Assembly (NCBI GenBank): GCA_026874595.1 | Contig: CM049314.1 | Location: forward strand, 50,949,812-51,013,811 | Direction of reading: 5' to 3' | Source: Sipunculus nudus | Taxonomy: Eukaryota > Annelida > Sipuncula > Golfingiida > Sipunculidae | Length of the DNA stretch: 64,000 nucleotides | In this document: positions 12,432-23,700 of the stretch, piece after piece | Position numbering within the stretch: the stretch's first letter is position 1 | Layout: each line of letters starts with the position of its first letter | Translations under genes and position numbers: made by a program | The notes under the pieces: generated by a model | Database searches by the model: none | Told to the model about the DNA's origin: nothing | What the model saw: only the letters and a program-made list of their open reading frames with translations

Positions 12432-13522
12432 CTAGAATACGGGTAGTCGACAAGCGACTACGTGTATCCGCCAAAATCAGAGAAGGACGGGTGAAGTGAG
12501 GCATGGATTGAGTGGCAAGGGGAAACACACATCACATAAACATGATTGTAGGTGGTGCCACCTGTTATTTGAACAAGAAACTATCCAAGATGTATACACA
12601 TGCAAAATTTCATGTGGAAAAGTCAAACCACTGCAGAGATATGAGTGATTTTATCCCACAGCAGACAAACAGATGGATGCTGTGCAAAAATGGCTGCCAG
12701 TGGTACCACCATTTTTGTGTATGTTATAAAGATATCCAAGGGCTACATTTGTGTAATTTTTTTTTCCTTATTTGTCAAACGAGTCCGGAGATATAAGCAT
12801 TAATGTCTGCAGCGTGAACGTGAAAGTAGGTGGCGCCACCTGTCATAAAATCAAGAAAGCTATCTAGGATGTATATGCATGCCGAATTTCAGGTAATTTG
12901 GTCAGCCACTGAAGAGATATGAGTGATTTTAACCCAAGGCAGACAAACAGATGGACGCTGTGCGAAAATGGCTGCAGGTGGCACCACCATTTTTGTGTAT
13001 GTTATAAAGCTATCCAAGGGCTACATTTGTGTAAAATATTTTCCTGATCGGTCAAACGGTTCCTGAGATATGAGCTTGGATGTCTGCAGCGTTAACGTGA
13101 ATGTAGGTGGCGCCACCTGTCATAAAATCAAGAAAGCTATCTAGGATGTATACGCATGCCGAATTTCAGGTGAATTAGTCAAACCACTGCAGAGATATGA
13201 GTGATTTTAACCTAGGGCAGACAAACAGATGGACGCTGTGCAAAAATGGCTGCAGGTGGCGCCACCATTCTTGTGTATGTTATAAAGCTATCCAAGGGCT
13301 ACATTTGTGTGAAATTCTTTTTTTTGATCGGTCAAACGGTTCCCGAGATATGTGGGTTTATGTGTGGAAACAGACGCACAAATGGACGCTGGGCAGAGAG
13401 GAAAGGTCAGAGGTCACTTGGTTAGGCACCAGTTCACATGTGACCCGATAATTTATGTAAGTTTCGGAAAAATCTGTCCAGTAGTCTCAGAGGAGTTCTC
13501 TGGAAACGAACGCGGCGGCGGA
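12432..13522 (-). mobile_element. Family V Helitron-like element (copy 3), cleanest boundaries
   Basis: On the - strand it starts A|TCCGCCGCCGCG at 13522. It ends GGCGGATACACGTAGTCG, CTTGT, CGACTACCCGTATTCTAG|T at 12432. The 7-bp 3' stem (GTAGTCG/CGACTAC) is perfect, and GTATCCGCC at the 5' end is the inverse of GGCGGATAC near the 3' end. It carries three 278-bp units with cores at 12551, 12699, 12829, 12977, 13106 and 13255. There is no Rep/helicase coding. Confidence 0.85.
13404..13416 (+). promoter_or_regulatory. DR1-type nuclear-receptor motif AGGTCAGAGGTCA
   Basis: Two AGGTCA half-sites with one spacer base, in a family V element within the beta-subunit intron. The same motif is at 1448-1460 (+), 7565-7577 (-) and 30435-30447 (-), always at the same place in the element. 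Function is untested. Confidence 0.35.
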
Positions 13523-13829
13523 TACAATTATAACTTCTGTAACATTGCACAAAAATTATTCTTAGGTTATTGGACCTTTAACAATGAAAGAACTGCATCT
13601 TTTGTTATTTTAGATATTTTGATAAAAAGTTTATGAATATGTTAGCTTGAAAAAATGCATTTTAGCCAAAGTCTATGTAAACAGATTTACCAACAGGCCA
13701 AGATTGTGTTTGTATCTTTAAATAGGTTGAGAAACTGCCAACTGTTTCAGATTTGGCAACAGATCAAGAGTTCATTCAGTGCAGCCAGATATAGGTCAAG
13801 AGTTTAGTTAGTGCAGCCATAAACAAGGT

Positions 13830-13905
13830 ATGTGATCACCTCATGGGTGGCATGTGAACACCTCATGGCCACCATGTGATCACCTCATGGGTGTCATGCC
13901 CCTCA
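13830..13905 (+). repeat. Short tandem repeat of ATGTGATCACCTCATGG
   Basis: About three imperfect ~27-bp copies lying between the short GTGCAG repeats. Confidence 0.7.
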
Positions 13906-14633
13906 GGCCTGCATGTGAACTACAAACAGTGTCAGATTATGCAACAGGTCAAGAGTTCACTCAGTGCAGAAAGGTACAGGTCGAAAGTTCACTCAGTCTA
14001 GCCAGGTGCAGGTCCTGAGTTCACTCAGTGCAGTAGCCAGAGCCAGTTGGCAAATTTGTCACACTTCACTTGGGGTATCTGCCTTTCTCACCTAAGCCTG
14101 GTCATCCCCATGCATAGGACTTGAGGTACGTTTGATGTGTTGGTCTGATATTTTGACCTGTCTATGTGTCTTTGATGGCTTTCTTGTTCACAAGACAGGG
14201 TCGCCACCTACAATGACTTTTGCACAGTGTATGTGCCTGCTTATTTCTACGGAGGAATTTGATATATCAGCCTGAAATTGGGCATATGTATATATCTCTG
14301 ATAGCTTTGTTGTATACAAGATAGGTGTCGCCACCTACAATGACTTTTGCACATGTTTTTCTCAGGAGGGGTTTGATATATCAGTCTGAAATTTGGCGTA
14401 TATATATCTCTGATAGCTTTGTTGTATACAAGACTGGTGTTGCCAGTACAATCATTTTTGTGTTGTGTGCATCCATGCCAGAATTTCAGCAGTGATGTTT
14501 GTGTAATTGTTTCTTATTCAAAATGTTTAGTATTTTCATTGTTCATATACATGAGAAGTAATGGTCCAGCACTGAAGCATTATACCTGGTGTATTTCCCA
14601 ATGCACAGGTTCGCACTAGGCCTGTAGGCCTTG

Positions 14634-15256
14634 TTAAATAATTCTGTATGTTAACTATTTCTTTACTTTGTTGAAAATTGGGCCCTTTAGAAACTTTATC
14701 TTCTCCTTATTACTAGTGCTCCTTCAAAAAGTAACTAATAGAAATTTTCTTTGCAAAAAAAAAAAAAAAACAGGTGAACATGAAAGGTTGGAACAGACGA
14801 TTATATCAGTCAACGGAAAACACATGAAGCAGACTTATGAAAATGATTTTATTTTTTTATCTTCTCAGTTTTGGCTATTTGCTAGTCAATTTGGAATTTG
14901 ATTAGCACATCTGCTTATCAATTTCAAAAAGTAATTTGAGTCTTGTAAAGCTATCAAATTTTGTTTAAAAATATGCTAAAAACAGCTGATTTGGTGGCAT
15001 GCAAAACCTCCAAATGGACCCCACCCATCTATAGAGTAAGATTTCCAGCTTTCAAATGTTGGCCGGTCCAAGAACATGACTTTAACACCCTGTTAGTCAG
15101 ATGAGAACATGGTAGCAGCTGGATGTAGAATAAGGTCACTGTAGGGTATATCTAAGGTCCATTGGCAAAATGCATGATTTTGAGCACTCTGGGAGTCATT
15201 TTACCCATTGTTCAAAGCTTGAATTCAGCTGAGTGTCATGGCCCATGGGCCACTTG
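14634..15256 (+). mobile_element. Family I 3' portion with compensated palindrome
   Basis: Starts with unassigned sequence including A16 at 14755-14770. The 3' end is AGCTGAGTG, GGCCCATGGGCC (15240-15251), CTTG|T. Compared with the usual GACCCATGGGTC, both arms changed together, keeping the dyad. Confidence 0.6.
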
Positions 15257-15271
15257 TCAGAATTACTAATT

Positions 15272-17393
15272 GTACCCCCAGACATAGTCTGGATACCATG
15301 GTTTCATGACGGTCCCACCATCGCCGCAGAAAAATCTTGTGAGCGGGTTAACTCAAAAAATATTTCACTGATCTTTTTCAAACTACATTTGTACAGATAT
15401 AGGTAAGAGGACGAAGCCTATTTAAAATGGGGTCATGACCTTTGCTAGCAGGGTGACCTTGACCTTGAATAGGTCAATTTTGGCTGAAAATAACACAAAT
15501 TCTTAAATATCTCCAGAAAGCTTGCTTGGACTGGTCCAAAAGTCAAGGTGATTGAAGATCTTGGATAGCCTTGTGATATGCTGGAAAATAGTGGCGCCAC
15601 TTATTATCCTTTTCTTGATTTTACACCTTTCAGTGCCGCCATATTTGCCACTTGACAGTACTGTGAGCATTATAAGTCAAAAACTAATGAACAGATTTCT
15701 TTCATATTATGAACATGTAGCGATATGGGTTATGGGATGAGGTCCATTTAAATTTGGCTCATGACCTTTTACCCTGAGAGTGGCCTTGACCTTAAATTTT
15801 TCCATATTTGGTGAAAATCACACACCATTTATGATATCCCTAGTGTTGATAGCCATATGGATTTCAAACGTGACTTTTGTATGGCCCACCACTAAAGTAA
15901 GAACCCTATAGGTTCTTAGGTCAGAGGTCAAGGTCACATGACTCGCACCTTTAAAGATATTGTGGATGCATTTTAAGCCAATCTTTACATCCCAGATCTT
16001 CCATCTTGAATATATAGCTCACTTGCCAATAGTGGATGATCAATATCAATTTTGGGGTCACAAGGTCAAAGGTCAAGACCACAGGATCTATCTGTCAAAA
16101 AAATAGTTTCCAGGTGATAATTCCAGCAATATATCATGTATAGATTTCAAACTTGACTTATATATGTCCCATTAAAAAAGCAAGATCCTAATTGATTTTT
16201 GGGTCACAAGGTCAAGGTCAAGGTCACAGGATACATTTTTAAAAAGATTGTTGATGCATTTTCAGCCAAACTTTTCATCTCAGACCTTTTATCTTGCACA
16301 TATAGTTCACCAGCCAATGGAGGAAGACCCCTTTCAATTTTGAGGTGACAAGGTAAAAAAGTAAATGTCACAGGAGCCATCTGTACAAAAATTAGGTACC
16401 GGGATGATAATTCCAGCTTGGATTGATATATGAATTTTCCAACTAGACTTATATATAGCCCATCAATAAAGCAAGACCTATATTGATTTTGAGGTAATGA
16501 GGTCAAAGGTCACAGGACACGCATCTTTGAAAAGATTGTGGATGCTTTTCATTTCAGACCTTTTATCTTGAACATATAGTTCACCTGCCTATAGAGGTAG
16601 ACCCCTATCCATTTTTAGGGTCACAAGGTCAAAGGTGTAGGTCACAGGAGCCATCTGTCCAAAAATTCATTTCAAGATGATAACTCCAGCTTGAATTGAT
16701 ATTTGGGTTTCAAACTTGACTTATATATGTCCCATCAATAAAACAAGATTCCTATTGATTTTGAGGTCATGAGGTCAAAGGTCAAGGTCACAGTCCTGAC
16801 ACATTTTAGAAAAGATTGTGGATGCATTTTCAACCAAACTTTTCATCTCAAACCTTTTATCATGCACATATAGTTCACCTGCCAATAGAGGAAGACCCTT
16901 ATCCATTTTAATATATAACTTGGGGTCATGAGAGCCCTTTTCTATGAAAGTGGCCTTGACCTTGAATATTGCCATAAATGGTGAAAATCACACAAAATCA
17001 TAAATATCTCAATAAGGGATGCATGGGTTAGTCCAAAAATCAAATTGACCGAGGATCTTGAATAGCTTTGTCTTCCGTGGAAGACAGGTGGCGCCACCTT
17101 CTGTCCTTTTCCTGTTTTGGGGCCTTTTAATTACCTGTCATTGCCACTTGACAGTACTGTGAGCATTATAAGTCTAAAACTAATGGACAGATTGGGCTGA
17201 AATTGTGCATGTCCATTGATCTTGGATACCTCCATCTTGTATTCAAGACTGGTAGCGCTATCTGTAACCATAAATGTGACCTCCATCCGTACTTTTGCTT
17301 TCAGTGGAAATTGCTCACATCTCCGTAGTGGTTCAAGGTATTGGTCTGAAATTTGGCATGTCCATCCGTCTTGCGGAGCCACGAAATATCTAG
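15272..17393 (+). mobile_element. Family IV Helitron-like element in the beta-subunit intron
   Basis: The 5' end TACCCCCAGAC has a hairpin CCAGAC, ATA, GTCTGG. The interior has units built around AAGGTCAAAGGTCAAGGTCA. The core palindrome appears as AGTGGCGCCACT (15590-15601), GGTGGCGCCACC (17087-17098) and GGTAGCGCTATC (17251-17262). The 3' end is ACGAAATATCTAG|TT with a decayed hairpin. The second copy at 38345-39892 has an intact 3' end. It ends 90 bp before the second exon. Confidence 0.72.
16764..16790 (+). promoter_or_regulatory. Cluster of four AGGTCA half-sites (spacings 2, 1, 0)
   Basis: AGGTCA, TG, AGGTCA, A, AGGTCA, AGGTCA. The middle pair is a consensus DR1 and the last includes TCAAGGTCA, the extended half-site used by ERR/FTZ-F1-type receptors. 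It lies in the beta-subunit intron within a family IV element. The regulatory role is inference only. Confidence 0.35.
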
Positions 17394-17483
17394 TTATATT
17401 TACATGTTTTTTATTCATCAAATATATCATTTAGTTAAATTTGTTAAAAAGTATGAACTTTTTAATCCCTGTGATAATTGCAG

Positions 17484-17597
17484 ATATATGATTGGATGCC
17501 TGAACCCATCAGCAGCCCAAAGGACTTTGAAGAAATGCCAACAGAGGCCAGGGCTAAATATTCTAATCAAAGTGTATACGTCACCTGTGAAGGAGAG
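17484..17597 (+). CDS. ATP1B: Na+/K+-ATPase beta subunit, internal exon (second of three seen)
   Basis: The exon is 114 nt, exactly 38 codons, phase 0 at both ends. It is bounded by ATAATTGCAG and GAG|GTAAGG, so it joins in frame to both neighbours. It begins IYDWMPEP, matching the position where vertebrate beta subunits read 'grv.gFkPkpP', and ends VYVTCEGE. The cysteine in VTCEGE is the first partner of the third conserved disulfide. NQS in YSNQSV is a possible N-glycosylation site. The 5.4 kb intron before it is almost entirely transposon-derived. Confidence 0.93.
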
Positions 17598-18424
17598 GTA
17601 AGGTTTATTTACACCCTGATAAAAAATGTATGTACCCCCTGTGATGGGAATATATATTCACAAACAAAAATTTATTCAACTCCAGTGACATGCATTCTAG
17701 TAAAGCTGTATGTCTTAGTCTAAATGCCAATTCAGTGGAAGAGTACAATGCCTTTTGCAGTACTTGCAGTTTATATGGCATTTTTTGTAGTTTCTTTACT
17801 TAGAATTCTCAATTGACCACACTTCAAAATTGATATACTCAATGATTTTGCTGATGCATTGGTGTTGAAAGGATAAAAGGAGATAGAAACCTTTTTCAGC
17901 CTCTATTATAGCACTCTTTTGAGTATCCAGGTTCTCTCAACAAGGGTTCTAAACAAGTATTGCACATAAAATTGAAATAAATGTGCCTCATATACATCTT
18001 TACATCTGTCAGCATCCTAAGTTCGTCTTACCAGATCTTCAAAAATGTCCAAAAATGCTATTTAAATAATTATTTACTGGTTTGTCGAGGGTTATTTGCC
18101 ATACAGAGGCTACAACATTTCAATAAAACTCAATAGCCTTGGATTTATAGATAAGCTGACTTCAAGCTCTTGGACTCACATATGCATTGCAAACAGTGAA
18201 ATGCATAGGAACAAAAAAAAATTTTTTTTTTCACATTTTGTTACACAAGTAATTTGAGCTATGCAAATAAAATGTCCATTTAATCATAGTTATCTGCGGA
18301 TATCTTATCTGTTTCAGTCTGTGTTACCATACCTTTTCATGTTTATTAAACTCTTTTTTTACACAAACATGGTTAATAAAATGTATTTGTAATTTCTTTT
18401 AGGAAAATGAGTTTCCATTTTCTC
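17598..18424 (+). other. Intron sequence before the minisatellite; nothing further seen
   Basis: AT-rich, without a recognised element or exon. Confidence 0.6.
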
Positions 18425-20425
18425 AGTCGCAGATTTAAGTGCTATTTTGATAGGAGTTAACTATGTCACAGATTTAAGTGCAATTATGAAAGGAGTTCAC
18501 CATGTCATAGCTATAAACGCCTTGAGAGGAGTTCACAGTGTCACTGATGTAAGTGCTATTTTGATAGCAGTTTATCTTGTCACAGGTTTGAGTGCTATTT
18601 TGAAAGGAGTTCATCATGTCATAGTTTTAAGTTCTATTTTGATAGGAGTTCATCATGGCATAGTTTAAAGTTCTGTTTTGATAGGAGTTCATCATGGCAT
18701 AGTTTTAAGTTCTGTTTTAATAGGAGTTCATCATGTCATAGTTTTAAGTTATATTTTGATTGCAGTTCATCATGTCATAGTTTTAAGTTATATTTTGATT
18801 GCAGTTCATCATGGCAAAGTTTTAAGTTCTATTTTGATAGCAGTTCATCATGGCATAGTTTTAAGTTCTGTTTTGATAGCAGTTCATCATGGCGTAGTTT
18901 TAAGTTCTATTTTGATAGGAGTTCATCATGTCAAGGTATTAAGTTCTATTTTGATAGCAGTTCATCATGGCATAGTTTTAAGTTCTGTTTTGATAGGTGT
19001 TCATCATGGCATAGTTTTAAGTTCTATTTTGATAGGAGTTCATCATGTCATAGTTTTAAATTCAGTTTTGATGGGAGTTTATTATGGCATAGTTTTAAGT
19101 TCTGTTTTGATAGCAGTTCATATCCTAGTTTTAAGTTATATTTTGATAGTTCATCATGTCATAGGTTAAAGTTCTGTTTTGATGCCAGTTCATGTCCTAA
19201 TTTTAAGTTCTATTTTGATAGTTCATCATGTCATAGTTTTAAGTTCTGTTTTGATAGCAGTTCATGTCCTAATTTTAAGTTCTATTTTGATAGTTCATCA
19301 TGTCATAGTTTCAGGTTCTGTTTTGATGGCAGTTCGTGTCCTAATTTTAAGTTCTATTTTGATAGTTCATCATGTCATAGTTTCAGGTTCTGTTTTGATG
19401 GCAGTTCATGTCCTAGTTTAAGTTCTATTTTGATAGTTCATCATGTCATAGGTTCAAGTTCTGTTTTGATAGCAGTTCATGTCCTAATTTTAAGTTCTAT
19501 TTTGATAGTTCATCATGTCATAGTTTCAGGTTCTGTTTTGATGGCAGATCATGTCCTAGTTTAAGTTCTATTTTGATAGTTCATCATGTCATAGGTTCAA
19601 GTTCTGTTTTGATGGCAGTTCATGTCCTGATTTTAAGTTCTATTTTGATAGTTCATCATGTCATAGTTTCAGGTTCTGTTTTGATGGCAGTTCATGTCCT
19701 ACTTTTAAGTTCTATTTTGATAGTTCATCATGTCATAGTTTTAAGTTCTGTTTTGATAGCAGTTCATGTCCTAATTTTAAGTTCTATTTTGATAGTTCAT
19801 CATGTCATAGTTTCAGGTTCTGTTTTGATGGCAGTTCATGTCCTAATTTTAAGTTCTATTTTGATAGTGCATCATGTCATAGTTTCAGGTTCTGTTTTGA
19901 TGGCAGTTCATGTCCTAGTTTAAGTTCTATTTTGATAGTTCATCATGTCATAGGTTCAAGATCTGTTTTGATGGCAGTTCATGTCCTGATTTTAAGTTCT
20001 ATTTTGATAGTTCATCATGTCATAGTTTCAGGTTCTGTTTTGATGGCAGTTCATGTCCTAGTTTAAGTTCTATTTTGATAGTTCATCATGTCATAGTTTC
20101 AGGTTCTGTTTTGAGGGCAGTTCATGTCCTAGTTTAAGTTCTATTTTGATAGTTCATCATGTCATAGTTTCAGGTTCTGTTTTGATGGCAGTTCATGTCC
20201 TACTTTTAAGTTCTATTTTGATAGTTCATCATGTCTTAGTTTAAAGTTCTATTTTGATGGCAGATCATGTCCTAGTTTAAGTTCTATTTTGATAGTTCAT
20301 CATGTCATAGTTTCAGGTTCTGTTTTGATGGCAGTTCATGTCCTACTTTTAAGTTCTATTTTGATAGTTCATCATGTCTTAGTTTAAAGTTCTATTTTGA
20401 TAGGAGTTCACCATGTCTCGGGTGC
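18425..20425 (+). repeat. Intronic minisatellite, 39-bp units passing into 72-bp (33+39) higher-order units
   Basis: Within the second intron, about 2 kb is built from units containing TTCATCATGTCATAGTTTTA and AAGTTCTATTTTGATAG. The left part (to about 19100) is a simple 39-bp repeat. The right part alternates a 33-bp unit (TTCATGTCCTA..., lacking six bases) with a 39-bp unit (TTCATCATGTCATAG...), giving a 72-bp dimer repeated about 18 times. For example, TCAGGTTCTG recurs exactly 72 bp apart at 19311 and 19383. Both periods are multiples of three, so one frame stays open by default; this is not taken as coding. Confidence 0.95.
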
Positions 20426-20610
20426 TGCTGCTGCTGTCCATTCGGTCATGCACTGGTTCATGATCACCTAAATTTGAATTTAGAACTTTTATTAGTGTCC
20501 ATTTTGAATGTATTTGTACTATTTATAAGGTATGTGTTTGAGTATTGAGGATGGTGATATTACCTTGACCTTGTTGTTGGTTGATAACAGTGACTTTGTT
20601 TGGTTTGCAG

Positions 20611-20850
20611 AATCCAGCAGATATTGATAACGTTGGAAACTACAGTGTTTATCCACCAGAGGGCTTTCCCAACTTTTATTTCCCCTACCTGGCCCAGGAA
20701 GGATACAAACAGCCCCTGGTGATGGTCCAGTTTGATAACCCCAAACATGGAGTACTGATGCAGATATCATGCAAAGCTTGGGCAGCCAACATTATGCACC
20801 ACCGTAATGACAGAGCGGGTGGGGTGCACTTTGAGTTGTTAGTTGACTAA
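20611..20850 (+). CDS. ATP1B: Na+/K+-ATPase beta subunit, terminal coding exon
   Basis: After a TTTGGTTTGCAG acceptor, 79 codons in phase 0 run to a TAA stop at the end of this interval. The segment contains FPNFYFPYLAQEGYKQPL, which aligns with the conserved 'fpl.YyPYyg...qPl' stretch that contacts the alpha subunit. It then has VMVQF and QISCKAWAANI, carrying the last cysteine of the third disulfide. The C-terminus GGVHFELLVD has the usual beta-strand ending. NYS in VGNYSV is a possible glycosylation site. With the two upstream exons this gives about 175 residues with all six family cysteines, roughly the last 55-60% of a ~300-residue protein. No frameshift or premature stop is seen, so the gene looks functional. 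Confidence 0.94.
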   Translation, partial: NPADIDNVGNYSVYPPEGFPNFYFPYLAQEGYKQPLVMVQFDNPKHGVLMQISCKAWAANIMHHRNDRAGGVHFELLVD

Positions 20851-21661
20851 CAACTGCTGTCATGTAGGAGTTTTTTTTGTCATCAGCAGTAAATAAATCC
20901 CTTGTGTAATTGATCGATTCCCCAGACAATGTAAAAGTCAGCTGACTGCTGATGTGATTCCTGATCCCGGTTAGGTTAACGTCAAGTTCAGTCAGCAGTG
21001 ACTGGTCACAAGTAATGGTGGAGAAATCCAGTTTTCTGATACCTTGTGGTGTATATGTCATTACATATAAAATGGTGAAAATTCATAATCACTGGTGAGA
21101 TTAAACATGTAGGAGCCCCCTAATATAAGCTTTGGCAAGCATTGTTTGTAAACATTAACATTGATATGCGCTTAATTTTCTGTTAAAATGCACTATATGT
21201 AAATTAGCTTTTATATAGTTTGTATGAACCTGTTTTTATCATGTAGCGTTAACATAGTTCCACACACTGATGGATATTATATTCATGTCAGTCTTTTTCT
21301 ATGTAGATATGCATAATACAACTTCTTCCCCTGGTCAGGAGAGCAGCCATGTGGCTGACAGGATTTACATGCCAATCATGTTGTTAACGAACTGTGTAAT
21401 GTTGGTGTTGTTTAACACAATAGAAATTTCACTGTCAGATCAAAATACATGTTGCTTTGTTTTTTTTTTCACTTGCCTTTACTTGTCTATTAAAAATAAG
21501 GATTTAACATTCCATAAGTTCATATATTGTAACTCTCAGTCACAAAAGGAAAATATGCAAAGATACTGATGATAATGGAAATATTTGACACACCAGAGCT
21601 CTGTTCTTTTAAAATTTTGTAAATTGTTCCAATCTTTCTTTTAGCATGTTACAGTAATAAA
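20851..21661 (+). other. Probable 3' UTR of the beta-subunit gene
   Basis: This AT-rich stretch follows the stop codon directly and holds none of the surrounding repeat families. AATAAA hexamers occur at 20892-20897 (early) and 21656-21661. The second is followed by A-rich then T-rich sequence and is the better candidate for the main poly(A) site. The next mobile element begins about 130 bp downstream. The end is inferred, as no transcript evidence is available. Confidence 0.6.
21656..21661 (+). terminator. Candidate polyadenylation signal AATAAA
   Basis: A canonical hexamer about 800 bp downstream of the beta-subunit stop, followed by a T-rich stretch from about 21684. An earlier AATAAA at 20892-20897 could give a short UTR. 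Confidence 0.5.
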
Positions 21662-21796
21662 AGAAAAAATTACCATCATCCAGAGTTTTGTTTTATTTCT
21701 ATATATTTGACTGATGCTTGGAGGTTGAACAGAGTGTGAAAGTAAAGGCATAATATTGCTCCTGATTATGTCCCTAATGGCACAATTTACATTTTT

Positions 21797-22028
21797 AGCT
21801 CAGCTAAGTCATCTGAGCTATAGTCGTGGTCCATTGTCTGTCAGTCGGTCCTTAGCATAAAAATAAAATCAGTACCTTAGATTTTGCCCAACTTTGAACA
21901 TTGCAAGTTTTTTTTTCCTGTGAGAACTGTTGATTTAATTTTCACAATATGTAAATGTAAGTATTTAATCTGTTTAAATCTGAAATTTGAAACTAAAAGC
22001 TTGAAAATTAGGACAGTTATTGATTTTT
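21797..22028 (+). mobile_element. Short family I 5' fragment
   Basis: T5, AGCTCAGCT, AAGTCATCTGAGCTATAG, then GTCC-like repeats and an internal stretch (AAAATCAGTACCTTA...) deleted relative to longer copies. Confidence 0.6.
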
Positions 22029-22519
22029 AGCTCAGCTGACTATAAGTCATCTGAGCTATAGTCGTGGTCCATTGTCCGTTGTCTGTCTGTCCGTCCGTCC
22101 GTCCAGATGTCTGTCTGTTGGACCTACAAATCTGAAACTTTCCATACAGTTAGATGCACCAAGAATCTCCTACCATGCCGAAAATTGGATCAATAGGATT
22201 CGTTCCCAAGAGATATTAAGGAAAAACTTCAATTTTTTATTAGAAATCTATTTTCCCACTTCAGGACTGCCTAATATCAAAACCACTCATCTGGTTTTCT
22301 TCATATTTACCATAAATATTCCTCTATATAGTTCCTATGTACATGCCAGAAATTAATTCAGTATTATGTAATTTAAAAAAGTGATGGGCCCAAACAAAAT
22401 GGACTTTGTAAAAAAATCAGGAAAGATATTTGGTCACTTAAGACCAAAAGTGTTAAAGGTAGGGACTTTTTTTATGCCCCGGCCACTTAGTTTTACCCAT
22501 GTCCGTCATTCCGAAATCA

Positions 22520-23028
22520 AACAGTTGTACGGACTTTTTTTCGCAATGCCTGCAGATATTGGCCTGGTTTTTGGTGTGTGACCTACTTTTGACCGTTTTA
22601 CGGCTCCTAAACTTAGAAAATTTCATGAAAAATAGAAATTTTCATGACAAATACACATGTACGGACTTTTTTTGGCAATGCCTGCAGATATTGGCCTGAT
22701 TTTTGGTGTGTGGGCAGATAATGACCAGTTACAGATCGAGTTCGCGTTTCGTCCTGGTTGACCTACTTTTGACTGTTTTACGGCTCCTAAACTTAGAAAA
22801 TTTCATGAAAAATAGAAATTTTCATGACAAGTACACATGTACAGACTTTTTTTCGCAATGCCTGCAGATATTGGCCTGGTTTTTGGTGTGTGGGCAGATA
22901 ATTACCAGTTACAGATCGAGTTCGCGTTTCGTCCCGGTTGACCTACTTTTGACCGTTTTACGGCTCCTAAACTTAGAAAAATTCATGAAAAATAGAAATT
23001 TTCATGACAAATAACACATGTACAGCCG
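22520..23028 (+). repeat. 180-bp tandem repeat in the family III element
   Basis: GACCTACTTTTGAC recurs at 22580, 22760 and 22940. Units carry TTTTACGGCTCCTAAACTTA and AGATCGAGTTCGCGTTTCGT. More diverged units continue after the nested insertion (23700-24010). Confidence 0.85.
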
Positions 23029-23033
23029 TTTTT

Positions 23034-23700
23034 AGCCCTCAGCTCATAGGCTGATGGGCTATTGTCGTCACCCAAGCTGTCTGTCTGTCCATCTGTCTGT
23101 CCGGTGTCTGTCAGTCCGTTCCGCGTCTGTTAACTTTTACCTTGTGAGCGGGATATCTCTAAAAGGATTCACCGTTGGAATTTTATTTCATCAGTGAAGA
23201 TGTATATCAATAAAATCTCGGTCAAGTTCAAAGATGGGTGACCTTGACCCATTTTTCTACATTTTAGAGCTGATTATAGAAAAACACTCAGAAGTTAATA
23301 TCTCAGGAACCATTGTGTGGATTTTCACAAAACTTACTTTGATCATTGGGACTGATGGTCTGTATGTGCTGCACAATTTTGGTGGTGCCACCTGCAATTT
23401 CTGATTTTTTAATGAAATTTTATCGGATTTTTTCAATTTTGGCCTTTTGTGCAGGATATCTCCAAAGGTATTCAACACAGGAACTTCATTTCTTCAGTGC
23501 TATTGCATTATATTTACAAAATCTTGGTCAAGTTCAAAGATGGGTGATCTTGACCTACTTTTCAAGGTCACAAAGCTTAGTATAGAAAAAAACTTAGGAG
23601 CTTATTTCTCAGGAAGCATTTGGTGGATTGTTATGAAACATGGTATATACCTCACCAATTTAAATTTATAAATGATTATCAACTTTTGCTAATATTCTAG
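23034..23700 (+). mobile_element. AGCCC-type hairpin element nested inside family III
   Basis: The 5' end is T5, AGCCCTCAGCTCATAGGCTG and ATGGGCTATTGTCG, then GTCT/GTCC repeats. The 3' end is GCTAATATTCTAG|T, after which the family III repeat resumes (TTCGCAATACAATGC). It carries GGTGGTGCCACC at 23381-23392. Confidence 0.65.

Larger units (their letters stand above)
12140..14633 (+). mobile_element. Family II element in the beta-subunit intron
   Basis: The 5' terminus is missing. TGTGGTGCCACC at 12191-12202 is its core. A family V element is nested at 12432-13522. Then come short GTGCAG repeats (13755-14040) and three ~125-bp units with GATATATCAG...GCCACCTACAATG (14130-14450). The 3' end is CACAGGTTCGC (14604-14614), hairpin AGGCCTGTAGGCCT (14618-14631), CTTG|TT. 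The 11-base subterminal motif is an exact inverted match to the 5' end of the copy at 26882. Confidence 0.7.

Noticed and set aside
18447-19923. Open frames of 73-163 codons through the intron minisatellite
   Set aside because: The 39- and 72-bp periods are multiples of three, so openness is automatic. The stretch lies between phase-0 exons that join well without it.
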